Origin: a virus
Virus record (IMG/VR): IMGVR_UViG_3300042485_003881
Location: 1-36,100 of that record
Reading direction: 5' to 3' (one strand)
Length of the DNA stretch: 36,100 nucleotides
The translations under genes and the position numbers were made by a program. Positions 25,173-31,883 of the stretch are shown piece by piece (within the stretch, counting starts at the first letter, position 1; each line of letters starts with the position of its first letter). Below the pieces are notes generated by a model. The model was given only the letters and a program-made list of their open reading frames with translations. It was not told the origin of the DNA and ran no database searches.

Positions 25173-25789
25173 CAACAACTGTATTTACAACAATTTTAGT
25201 AGCATTAATAACTGCTGTACTAGGTCCTATTATAGTAGCTTGGGTTAAACTAAAAATGGAAAAAAAATCCCAAAATACTTTAATGTTTGATGCTCTTGAA
25301 ACTTCAACTTTAGTAGATAATCAACTTGAAATTGTACTAGAAGAACTAGAATGTGATAGAGTATGGATTGCTCAATTCCATAACGGAGGTCATTTTTACC
25401 CTACAGGTAAATCTATTCAAAAGTTTTCTATATTTTACGAAAAATGTACCCCTGAAACTCCAAACATACAAGGTACATTTCAAAATATTCCTGTATCTTT
25501 ATTTCCTAGAGTACTTTCTAAAGTATATAAAGACAATGAATTGTATGTTTCTGATGTAGAAAATGATGAGGATACATATGGGTTAGAATTTTTTACTAAC
25601 CAATGTGGTACTAAATCAGCTTGCATAGTGGGCTTACATAGTTTAGATGACCATTTAATAGGAATAATGGGGATATCATTTAAAGAACCACATCATTTAG
25701 AAAAAGATAAATGGATATTCCTTAGACAAAAAGTAGGAGTTATAGGAACATTACTTTCTGAATATTTATACGCGACAAACAAAAAATAA
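25169..25789 (+). CDS. Membrane-anchored GAF-like domain protein
   Basis: The 206-residue protein has one N-terminal transmembrane helix (about residues 5-27, TTILVALITAVLGPIIVAWV) followed by a Lys-rich stop-transfer region. A soluble domain follows whose pattern resembles GAF sensor domains: LEELECDRVWIAQFHNGGHF (about 58-77), a variable loop, and GIMGISF with the closing helix near 185-205. GAF domains bind small ligands or cyclic nucleotides. No output domain is attached. Its role in a phage is unclear: it might sense or sequester a signalling nucleotide at the membrane. It overlaps the preceding gene by 4 bases. Confidence 0.65.
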   Translation: MTTTVFTTILVALITAVLGPIIVAWVKLKMEKKSQNTLMFDALETSTLVDNQLEIVLEELECDRVWIAQFHNGGHFYPTGKSIQKFSIFYEKCTPETPNIQGTFQNIPVSLFPRVLSKVYKDNELYVSDVENDEDTYGLEFFTNQCGTKSACIVGLHSLDDHLIGIMGISFKEPHHLEKDKWIFLRQKVGVIGTLLSEYLYATNKK

Positions 25790-25791
25790 TT

Positions 25792-25803
25792 TAATATTTA
25801 TTA
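25792..25803 (+). promoter_or_regulatory. Intergenic motif TAATATTTATTA (copy 2 of 4)
   Basis: The 12-mer sits in the 18-base gap before ATG 25808, with only 4 bases between. If this is a -10 element the transcript would be nearly leaderless. An A/U-rich translational leader is the alternative. Confidence 0.4.
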
Positions 25804-25807
25804 TAAA

Positions 25808-26272
25808 ATGAAAGATACTTTTGACTTAACAAAATTTTTAAAAGAAAATAAATCTCTTGAAAATTTAAACCCAACATTTAAATCTCTTAATGAAAGTTTA
25901 TCCCCTAAAGATAAAATTAGAGAAATGATTTTAGCTGAACTAAATGATGATCCATATAATCCCGAAGGAGTTTGTGAAGATGGAGAATTAGAAGAAGCTA
26001 AAAAAAAAGATGAAGAAGTAGAAGACGTTGAAATAACAGACACAACTGAAGAAATACCTGCAGAAGATGCACCGGCTGAAGAAGCACCTGCTACAGGTGG
26101 TGGCTTAGAAGACATAGCTGCAGACATGGAAGGTACAGAAGGCGACTTAATGGATCATTTAATGAAAGCCCTTAAAGTTGCTAAAGGAATGAACAATGAA
26201 AAACTAGAAACACAAATAGGAAACACACTAAAATTTTTCGTTAGCGAATATATTGGTGGAGAAGAACAGTAA
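25808..26272 (+). CDS. Acidic tagged protein, probable prohead core/internal protein
   Basis: The 154-residue protein starts MKDTFDLTKFLKEN, with L11-K12-E13, and a second LNE lies in FKSLNESLSPKD. Residues about 55-105 are a highly acidic Glu/Asp/Ala/Pro stretch that includes a repeated PAEDAPAEEAPA pattern. A helical C-terminal domain (about 110-154) follows. Composition and tag match T4 internal or scaffold-core proteins. The minus strand here also has an open Ser/Ala-rich frame, which is a shadow of the acidic codons. A histone-like gene follows. Confidence 0.72.
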   Translation: MKDTFDLTKFLKENKSLENLNPTFKSLNESLSPKDKIREMILAELNDDPYNPEGVCEDGELEEAKKKDEEVEDVEITDTTEEIPAEDAPAEEAPATGGGLEDIAADMEGTEGDLMDHLMKALKVAKGMNNEKLETQIGNTLKFFVSEYIGGEEQ

Positions 26273-26302
26273 ACAATTAAATCTATATAAACAATCAAAT
26301 CT

Positions 26303-26476
26303 ATGAACACAACAGAAATTTTTAACGCAATTCAAGAACAATTAGCTACTTTAGAAGCGGAACATGGTAAAACATCAAAAGCAGCTCGTGGTAGAGCACG
26401 TAGCGCCGCTAACAATATTAAAAAATTAGCAGCAGAATTTAAGAAAACTTCAACTGCAGAAGACAAAGCAGCTTAA
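26303..26476 (+). CDS. Hc1-like histone H1-type DNA-binding protein (57 aa)
   Basis: This small gene (ATG 26303, TAA 26474-26476) encodes a Lys/Arg/Ala-rich protein. Its middle, KTSKAARGRARSAANNIKKL, and then AAEFKKTS match the style of chlamydial Hc1 and of small histone H1-like proteins of Bacteroidota. These bind and condense DNA. Its start MNTTEIFNAIQE also has I10-Q-E12, so it may be packaged with DNA in the head, although Hc1 proteins naturally begin with a similar helix. It lies between two acidic/helical genes and 3 bases before the next ATG. The resemblance is strong but the protein is short. Confidence 0.75.
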   Translation: MNTTEIFNAIQEQLATLEAEHGKTSKAARGRARSAANNIKKLAAEFKKTSTAEDKAA

Positions 26477-26479
26477 AAA

Positions 26480-27316
26480 ATGGAACAACCTATTAATGAA
26501 CCTTTTACTTCAGAGGAATCTCAAGAGATATACCAGAATTTTAAGACCATTATTAATAGTCGTTTAGATAAACTTTACAACTCAAAAGGCTCGGACGGCG
26601 AACAATACGCATATAGTATCGCCGTTAAGCAAATGAGAAAAAAACAAGCTGATAAATTAGCTGAACCAACAACTGAAGAACCTATGGAACAAGGAGACAA
26701 ATTAAAAGAAATGATTCAATCAGCATTATCTAAACCCTTATCTGAAAAGAAAAAAGCATCTTCATTTACATCTCAATATGATGATAAATTTACTGATGGG
26801 AGGAAAAAATTACCGGATGGTTTACAAAAGTCTATTTTAAAAAAACAAGGTAATTTAGATGAAGATCTTGATCTAGGCCATGAAGATAATGAACCACATA
26901 TGCTTAAAGCGGATTTATATCGTATTGGAAAATATGCTATGGAACTTTATAAAATGGTTGATCAATTTGAAGGTAAACAAGAAGTTGATTTTCCACACTG
27001 GTGGCAAGCAAAAATTATCGAAGCTAAAAATATGTTAGTTTCAGCTAAACATTACCTTGATTTTGAAATAAAAGAACCTCAACTAGATGCTATGGTAGAC
27101 GTAGCTTCTGAAGAAGGAGCTATTGATGAAACCGTTGATAAGACAAACGAATTTGACGTCACATTAAGAAACGGAAAACAGTTTTCAGGTGTTAAATTTA
27201 TTAATAAAAATTCATTTAATACACCAGATGGAGGATCGTATATAGATCAAGAAATTGCTACATCGAAAATGAAGAAAAAAATTAAAGAAGCTATTTTAGC
27301 TAAACTTAAAAAATAA
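26480..27316 (+). CDS. Conserved large-phage protein, helical, function unknown
   Basis: The 278-residue protein is mostly helical and charged. A conserved-looking core at about 128-198 contains DLGHEDNEPHMLKADLYRIG, then YKMVDQFEGKQEVDFPHWWQ and AKIIEAKNMLVSAKHYLDFE. I recall this core from unnamed proteins of other T4-like phages. A short beta-domain (about 225-255, DVTLRNGKQFSGVKFI) and a Lys-rich helix close the protein. No N-terminal tag is visible. It may be a structural or assembly protein. Bases about 26585-26640 have atypical GC-richer codons. It overlaps the next gene by one base pair of TAATG. Confidence 0.7.
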   Translation: MEQPINEPFTSEESQEIYQNFKTIINSRLDKLYNSKGSDGEQYAYSIAVKQMRKKQADKLAEPTTEEPMEQGDKLKEMIQSALSKPLSEKKKASSFTSQYDDKFTDGRKKLPDGLQKSILKKQGNLDEDLDLGHEDNEPHMLKADLYRIGKYAMELYKMVDQFEGKQEVDFPHWWQAKIIEAKNMLVSAKHYLDFEIKEPQLDAMVDVASEEGAIDETVDKTNEFDVTLRNGKQFSGVKFINKNSFNTPDGGSYIDQEIATSKMKKKIKEAILAKLKK

Positions 27317-27783
27317 TGACTAAAGATCAACTTAAGAGAAGAATTCAAGACTTAGCTCGTCAAGTATACTCTGCTAACACTATTACCCCAGCAGAAGCTA
27401 TCGAATACGATGAGTTAACTAAATTCCCTGAACTTAAAAAAGTTATAGTTGATTTACTTACTTTAGAATATGATAATTTTTTATCCTCAATTGATTGGGT
27501 AGCACCACGTCCTTCTACATTTAGAATTAATTTAAAAAACGACCAAAATTTTTATTTAATTTATGGAAGACGTAGTTGGATTGCTCAAGTAGAAGGTAAA
27601 AAATACTATTTACTTAATTTACCTGAAGAAGAAAGAGCTTCTCAATCTATAGCAAACATGCTAAGATATGGTGTTAAAGGAGAAGAAGGTGATAGTGAAA
27701 CTGGAGCAGGAATTGAAAGTGTAGAAACACCTCCTGCAGAATCACCACCTGTAGAGACCCCCCCAGAAGAAACACCAGCATAA
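27316..27783 (+). CDS. Conserved phage protein with Pro/Glu-rich tail
   Basis: The 155-residue protein has a helical N-terminus (MTKDQLKRRIQDLARQVYSA) with I10-Q-D12, one residue away from the tag pattern. A compact alpha/beta core (about 40-118) contains IDWVAPRPSTFRINLKN and FYLIYGRRSWIAQVEGKKYY. From about residue 120 it is acidic and then Pro/Glu/Thr-rich (repeats of PPxETPP type), probably disordered. The core looks like a small folded domain, but I do not recognise its family. It starts in the stop of the preceding gene (TAATG). Confidence 0.68.
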   Translation: MTKDQLKRRIQDLARQVYSANTITPAEAIEYDELTKFPELKKVIVDLLTLEYDNFLSSIDWVAPRPSTFRINLKNDQNFYLIYGRRSWIAQVEGKKYYLLNLPEEERASQSIANMLRYGVKGEEGDSETGAGIESVETPPAESPPVETPPEETPA

Positions 27784-27800
27784 TAAATTAAAATAAAAAA

Positions 27801-28067
27801 ATGAAAAACGAAGCTTTAAAAAAATTAATTAAAGAAGAAATAAAAAATCTTCTTGAACTTGAGACAGCTCCTGCAGCATCTACTGAAGTTAAAAAACTTA
27901 CAGATTATCTTATAGGAATAGGAAAAACAGCATTAGCACAAATTAATAAACCTGAAGAATTAGATTCAGTGTTAAATGCTATCTTTAATGGAATGAATGA
28001 TTCATTTAAAACAAATGCTAAAGCTGTAGCAATAAAAAAAGTAATTGATATGAAACTTAATGCATAG
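27801..28067 (+). CDS. Small tagged protein (88 aa)
   Basis: The 88-residue protein opens MKNEALKKLIKEEIKNLLEL, the clearest form of the shared N-terminal helix, with I10-K11-E12. The remainder is a helical bundle-like domain (about 30-88, VKKLTDYLIGIGKTALAQI and later). There is no catalytic motif. It is probably an internal head or core protein. Its stop overlaps a GTG start of the next gene (TAGTG). Confidence 0.7.
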   Translation: MKNEALKKLIKEEIKNLLELETAPAASTEVKKLTDYLIGIGKTALAQINKPEELDSVLNAIFNGMNDSFKTNAKAVAIKKVIDMKLNA

Positions 28068-29293
28068 TGGATATTTTAGAACAATTTATACGTGATATAG
28101 CTTACAAATTTCCTAAAGGATATCCTGACATGAAGGATAAACAGGATTATTTATTACTTGAACGTGAATTGTTTAAACATAATATTGATTTAAGAGAAGG
28201 AACTAGATCATCTAATTCCCGTAAAGCAATTGATGTTATTGTAAATTCTAAAGAAGGTAAAGCTGTTGGATTAACTAAAATGGCTAATGATTCTAGAATA
28301 GGCAATATAAATAAAATAGATAAAGATAAATTTATTGAAATTTTAAATAGTTTATTTAATTCCCCTAAAATAAAAATATATAGTCCTAAAGAAGGACCTA
28401 ATTTAAGTTCAAAATACAATATGTTTGAATTTGATTTAGAAGATGAAGGACAAGTACAAATTACTTTAGCAGGTGGAGCAAATGAAGGTGAAAAATATGA
28501 AAAAAATTTACTAGGTAAATTACAATCTGCTGCTGGAGAATCTTTAGATTCAATAGAAGATTATGAAACAAAACAAATATTTTCTACCTTAGGAATTGAT
28601 CCTTCCCAATTAACATCTAAAGATATTTATTTTGCAGGTGCATCTGATACCTCAAGACAACTTTCATTTGATGGCCCTCAAGATTTAGGGGAAAAAATTT
28701 CAGATATAGTAATTACTACACCAAACAAAACATATTATCTTTCAATTAAAAATGTGGGTGGTTCTGCGATATATAATGGTGGAAATCTTCCATTTATTGT
28801 ATTTGATAAAGAAGGTAAAGTAATATTTGATAAATCAAAATTTAATGATAATCCATTATTTGCAGATATATTTGATACTTTAAATATTGATTCTCAAAGA
28901 ATAGCAGATGGGTTAAATAATTATGTTAATAAAACAGGTGTATCAAATAATTGGGAATCTATTGATGGAGTAGATTTAAGTAAAGTAAAAAAATTACTTG
29001 CTTCATCTTTTGGATATGGTTATTGGTATGTTAGAGAAAAACCTGGAGGAAAATTATTTATTTATCATGTAGCAACTGCTAAAGATGCTAACAAAATGGT
29101 AGGCGAACTAAGACCAGATTCAGTTAAAGTAAAATACCCAGGTTCTACAACTAAAGTTTTAGAAGTAAGAATTGAAACAGATAGTGAAGTATTAGAGGGA
29201 GGTAAAACTACTCCTTTAGTATATCAAATTGTAGCTAGAAATGCTTCTGGTAAACTTCTCCCATTAAGAATGAATATTAGAACTAATAAATAA
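28067..29293 (+). CDS. Unknown protein, possible PD-(D/E)XK-like fold (GTG start)
   Basis: The 408-residue protein begins at a GTG (28067) overlapping the preceding TAG. The nearest downstream ATG would remove the helix DILEQFIRDIAYKF. Features in order: an N-terminal region of about 90 residues; GANEGEKYEKNLLGKLQSA (about 145-163), a helix typical of nuclease folds; then KISDIVITT (about 211-219) and YLSIKN (about 225-230). The spacing of Glu, Asp and x-x-Lys is like a PD-(D/E)XK nuclease, which I infer only weakly. The N-terminal I8-R-D10 is a near miss of the tag. The C-terminus (about 330-408) is a separate alpha/beta domain. Confidence 0.6.
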   Translation: MDILEQFIRDIAYKFPKGYPDMKDKQDYLLLERELFKHNIDLREGTRSSNSRKAIDVIVNSKEGKAVGLTKMANDSRIGNINKIDKDKFIEILNSLFNSPKIKIYSPKEGPNLSSKYNMFEFDLEDEGQVQITLAGGANEGEKYEKNLLGKLQSAAGESLDSIEDYETKQIFSTLGIDPSQLTSKDIYFAGASDTSRQLSFDGPQDLGEKISDIVITTPNKTYYLSIKNVGGSAIYNGGNLPFIVFDKEGKVIFDKSKFNDNPLFADIFDTLNIDSQRIADGLNNYVNKTGVSNNWESIDGVDLSKVKKLLASSFGYGYWYVREKPGGKLFIYHVATAKDANKMVGELRPDSVKVKYPGSTTKVLEVRIETDSEVLEGGKTTPLVYQIVARNASGKLLPLRMNIRTNK

Positions 29294-29302
29294 TATTTAT
29301 TA
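29291..29302 (+). promoter_or_regulatory. Intergenic motif TAATATTTATTA (copy 3 of 4)
   Basis: It overlaps the TAA stop of the preceding gene and ends 2 bases before ATG 29305. Same 12-mer as at 16272, 25792 and 33747. Such close spacing argues for a translation leader or a leaderless transcript. Confidence 0.35.
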
Positions 29303-29304
29303 AT

Positions 29305-29985
29305 ATGGAACATTTACGTAAATTAATAAAAGAGGTTTTATCTTCCCCACCTAAAAAAGATGCTTGCAATTGTGGTTGCCACGATTGTGACAACGTAGGT
29401 AATACGGGTGTTGTACTAAATGAAAGTTTAGTTAAAAAAGAAATATTGTCGGAGAATCTGCGATATCACGTGGATAAACAACTCCCACTTACCGAAAACA
29501 CGTTCCGATATGGTTCCGATTCTTTTCTTAATTTATGGGCAGAAGCTCGTTCACTATATTTACGTGAAATTATTCATGTAAACGAAGATGATAAAGAAAT
29601 TTTAGAGGAAACTGACTTAGGTAACTTTGGTTTATATGAAAATCAAAAAGTACCTTTAGATTTACTTTTACTTGAAAATGAGGAACTTGAAGAAGCAGAA
29701 GATAAAAAGAAAAATCCACCAATTGGAAAACCAAAACGTGGAGGATCTAAAAAATTTTATGTTTACGTAAAAAACCCTCAAACTAAAAAAATTAAAAAAA
29801 TTAGTTTTGGAGATACAACAGGCTTATCAGCTAAAATAAACAACCCAAAAGCTAGAAAAGCATTTGCTGCACGTCACGATTGCAAAAATAAAACAGATAA
29901 AACTAAAGCTTCATACTGGAGTTGCCGTTTACCTCGATACGCAAAATTACTTGGATTAAAATCATCTTTTTCAGGATTCTGGTAA
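29305..29985 (+). CDS. Tagged Cys-rich protein with conserved C-terminal domain
   Basis: The 226-residue protein starts MEHLRKLIKEVLSSPP, with I8-K9-E10. A Cys/His cluster follows (C21, C23, C25, H26, C28) that may bind metal. The middle has several LxE-type sites (LNE, LSE, LTE) and FRYGSDSFLNLWAEARSLYL (about 67-86), a segment I recall from other phage head-associated proteins. The C-terminal domain (about 150-216) has KFYVYVKNPQTKKIKKISFG and AFAARHDC followed by SYWSCRLPRY, known to me from large phages. The role is probably packaged cargo. Bases about 29440-29530 have atypical codons (TCG, CTG, CGA). Confidence 0.75.
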   Translation: MEHLRKLIKEVLSSPPKKDACNCGCHDCDNVGNTGVVLNESLVKKEILSENLRYHVDKQLPLTENTFRYGSDSFLNLWAEARSLYLREIIHVNEDDKEILEETDLGNFGLYENQKVPLDLLLLENEELEEAEDKKKNPPIGKPKRGGSKKFYVYVKNPQTKKIKKISFGDTTGLSAKINNPKARKAFAARHDCKNKTDKTKASYWSCRLPRYAKLLGLKSSFSGFW

Positions 29986-30392
29986 TGAATAGATTAGAAA
30001 AACTTATTAATGAAGTTCTTTCTGAAGAAAAGGAAAAACGTGACAGATGCTTACGCATTGCTGATCGCAAATTTGATAAACCTTCCGCTTATAAATCAGG
30101 CGCTGTAGTTAGATGCCGTAAAGGAGGCATTTGGAAAGGTTTAAAAGAAGAAGTAATCCAAGAAAAAGTTAAAGAAACCCTCCGTACTTGGTTTTCCCGC
30201 AAGGGTGCACCTGGTAAAAAAGGTGGATGGGTAGATTGTAATTCACCAATTAGAAAAGATGGTGAAATAACAGGATATAAATCTTGTGGTAGAGAAAAAG
30301 GAGAAGAACGTTCAAAATATCCTTCATGTCGTCCTACAGCAGCTCAATGCAAAACACCTGGTAAAGGTAAAACTTGGGGTAAAACAAAATGA
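29985..30392 (+). CDS. Tagged Arg/Lys/Cys-rich protein (DUF5872-like)
   Basis: The start is ATG 29985 in the preceding stop (TAATG), giving 135 residues; an in-frame ATG at 29922 lies inside the upstream gene. It opens MNRLEKLINEVLSEEKEKR, with I8-N9-E10 and a second LSE at 12-14. The C-terminal half, WFSRKGAPGKKGGWVDCNSP, GYKSCGREKGEERSKYPSC and RPTAAQCK, matches a Cys-rich phage and giant-virus domain that I believe is DUF5872. It is basic and may bind DNA and metal. Inferred packaged protein. Confidence 0.72.
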   Translation: MNRLEKLINEVLSEEKEKRDRCLRIADRKFDKPSAYKSGAVVRCRKGGIWKGLKEEVIQEKVKETLRTWFSRKGAPGKKGGWVDCNSPIRKDGEITGYKSCGREKGEERSKYPSCRPTAAQCKTPGKGKTWGKTK

Positions 30393-30814
30393 TAAAACTT
30401 ATAAACATATTAAGCGAAGCTGAATTAAATAAATGTCCTATTCCAACTCAAAATATAGAGTTGAATTTGCAAAATAGACAAAAAGCAATTAATGAATATG
30501 GATATGGACCTTTAAATCCAAATGAGCCAAATGATAAATTTTGGCAAGCCAAAGCAGACATGTGGCAACTAGATTCTGTAGAAGAAGCTAAAACTTCACG
30601 TTGTGGTAATTGTGCGGCATTTGATGTTACAACAAAAACATTAGATTGCATAGCTAAAGGAATTGGTACAGATGGAGGTAGTGAAGATCCTTTTGATGTT
30701 ATTAAAGCTGGAAAATTAGGATATTGTAGAATGCTTAAATTTAAATGTGCTGCTGCTCGAACTTGTGATGCTTGGGTTGTTGGTGGTCCTATTACAGATG
30801 ACAAAACTGCATGA
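30389..30814 (+). CDS. Tagged Cys-rich protein, probable metal binding
   Basis: The 141-residue protein starts MIKLINILSEAELNK, with L8-S9-E10 exactly as in the T4 capsid-targeting sequence. After YGYGPLNPNEPNDKFWQAKA comes a Cys-rich domain: C72-x-x-C75 (CGNCAAF), LDCIAKG, GYCRMLKFKC and RTCDAWVVGGPI. Six or more Cys suggest zinc or iron-sulfur binding. The pattern is vaguely like HiPIP-type domains, but I do not claim that. Similar unnamed proteins occur in other T4-like phages. It overlaps both neighbours by 4 bases (ATGA). Confidence 0.75.
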   Translation: MIKLINILSEAELNKCPIPTQNIELNLQNRQKAINEYGYGPLNPNEPNDKFWQAKADMWQLDSVEEAKTSRCGNCAAFDVTTKTLDCIAKGIGTDGGSEDPFDVIKAGKLGYCRMLKFKCAAARTCDAWVVGGPITDDKTA

Positions 30815-31248
30815 TTAAACTAATAGACATATTAAAGGAAATAGGTGATGCAAATTCCCAACCATATGAGTATTCTTATGATGGGCCCAATCACAGAGCC
30901 TACTTTACTACAGAATACGATACTAAGTATAAAGTTAGTTTTAAAATAGTTGATGGTAGAATGTTAATTGCTTTTGGTGTAATATATGATAGTGATTATG
31001 ATGATGATGATGATCTTGATTATGAAGTTATTACTAATAGAGGAAACATATATCGTGTTATGAGTACTGTCATGAGTATAATAAATAGAGCAATATCTGA
31101 ATTTAATCCAAATGAAATTAAATTTGATTCTAATGATAGAAAAATAAAATTATATAAAAACTATATAGAAAAACATTTAAAAGGATACAATATTACTAAA
31201 GAAACCCCATTCAATTTACTCTTCCAACGTAATAATCCAATTTTTTAA
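30811..31248 (+). CDS. Tagged phage protein of unknown function
   Basis: The 145-residue protein begins MIKLIDILKEIGDAN, with L8-K9-E10, nearly identical to the preceding gene's tag. Then comes a beta-rich domain (YEYSYDGPNHRAYFTTEYDT, KYKVSFKI), an acidic loop of Asp repeats (about 58-70, from a GAT-rich stretch near 30990-31020), VMSTVMSIINRAI and a Lys/Tyr-rich helix. I recall similar unnamed proteins in large phages. No catalytic residues are evident. It overlaps the next gene (TAATG). Confidence 0.72.
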   Translation: MIKLIDILKEIGDANSQPYEYSYDGPNHRAYFTTEYDTKYKVSFKIVDGRMLIAFGVIYDSDYDDDDDLDYEVITNRGNIYRVMSTVMSIINRAISEFNPNEIKFDSNDRKIKLYKNYIEKHLKGYNITKETPFNLLFQRNNPIF

Positions 31249-31508
31249 TGTATCCATACACAGACATAGAAGTTACAGATAAATATATTATTCGTGAATT
31301 TAACGAAAATATAGACCCAATAGAACTTATGTGGCATCGCGATGATGAATCTCGTACTATTGAAATTCTAGAAGATACAAATTGGCAACTTCAATTAGAA
31401 AATTGCTTGCCTACCTCACTAAAAGATCGTATATTTATACCAAAACACGAGTGGCATCGTGTAATTAAAGGAACAGGAACTTTAAAGTTAAAAATACATA
31501 AATCATGA
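31248..31508 (+). CDS. Small cupin-like protein
   Basis: The 86-residue protein has a single beta-barrel pattern: ELMWHRDDESRTIEILEDTN (about 27-46), then WQLQLENCLP, and PKHEWHRVIKG (about 65-75). H30, D32 or D33, E68 and H70 may bind metal as in small cupins. Similar small proteins occur in many T4-like phages without assigned function. It lacks the N-terminal tag and overlaps the next gene by 4 bases (ATGA). Confidence 0.72.
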   Translation: MYPYTDIEVTDKYIIREFNENIDPIELMWHRDDESRTIEILEDTNWQLQLENCLPTSLKDRIFIPKHEWHRVIKGTGTLKLKIHKS

Positions 31509-31777
31509 AATTAGATAATTTAAAACAATTAGTTAAAGAAGAACTTAATCGTACTTTAAGTGAAAATGTAAGAAACAATAAAGATATTAAAGCCGGAGAA
31601 TATGAAATAACATATGAACCAATGATTGGAGAACCTAAAACTATTACAGTTAAAGTAGAAGAGGACACTACTCCTCGTGATACAGAAAATTTTTGGAGAA
31701 GTTTATTATCTAAAACTCATAAAAACTATAAGTTAGAAGATCGTCAAAAGAAAATAAAAAAAATAGTAAAAAAATAA
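31505..31777 (+). CDS. Small tagged protein (90 aa)
   Basis: The 90-residue protein opens MKLDNLKQLVKEELNRTLSE, the shared helix with V10-K-E12 (Val instead of Ile/Leu) and then L18-S-E20, a perfect LxE. A short beta segment follows (AGEYEITYEPMIGEPKTITV) and a Lys-rich C-terminus. No family recognised. It is the last gene before a strong intrinsic terminator, closing the accessory operon. Confidence 0.7.
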   Translation: MKLDNLKQLVKEELNRTLSENVRNNKDIKAGEYEITYEPMIGEPKTITVKVEEDTTPRDTENFWRSLLSKTHKNYKLEDRQKKIKKIVKK

Positions 31778-31827
31778 CTTACAGACAGATTCATAGCCTG
31801 TCGACTTAAAAAAATTATTAGAGATCT

Positions 31828-31858
31828 GTGGCCTCCTTTGGGAGGTCACTTTTTATTT
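31828..31858 (+). terminator. Intrinsic terminator
   Basis: GTGGCCTCC (31828-31836) pairs with GGAGGTCAC (31841-31849) around a TTTG loop, with one G-U pair. The stem is followed by TTTTTATTT (31850-31858). This is the most GC-rich hairpin in the window, and it lies 51 bases after the end of the tagged operon. Confidence 0.88.
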
Positions 31859-31883
31859 CGTATATTTAAACATAAAATAAAAC

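Noticed and set aside
25801-26127. Open frame on the minus strand, Ser/Ala-rich
   Set aside because: It lies wholly opposite the acidic tagged gene at 25808. Its Ser/Ala repeats are the complement of Glu/Ala/Pro codons, and no other gene is on the minus strand.
29922-29984. Longer start for the Arg/Lys/Cys-rich gene at ATG 29922
   Set aside because: The extension lies inside the conserved end of the preceding gene, while ATG 29985 gives the TAATG overlap and a perfect tag start (MNRLEKLINE).
31784-31802. Small hairpin GACAG...CTGTC before the terminator
   Set aside because: The 5-base stem is weak and has no T-tract. It may be chance or part of the 3' untranslated region; the strong terminator follows at 31828.
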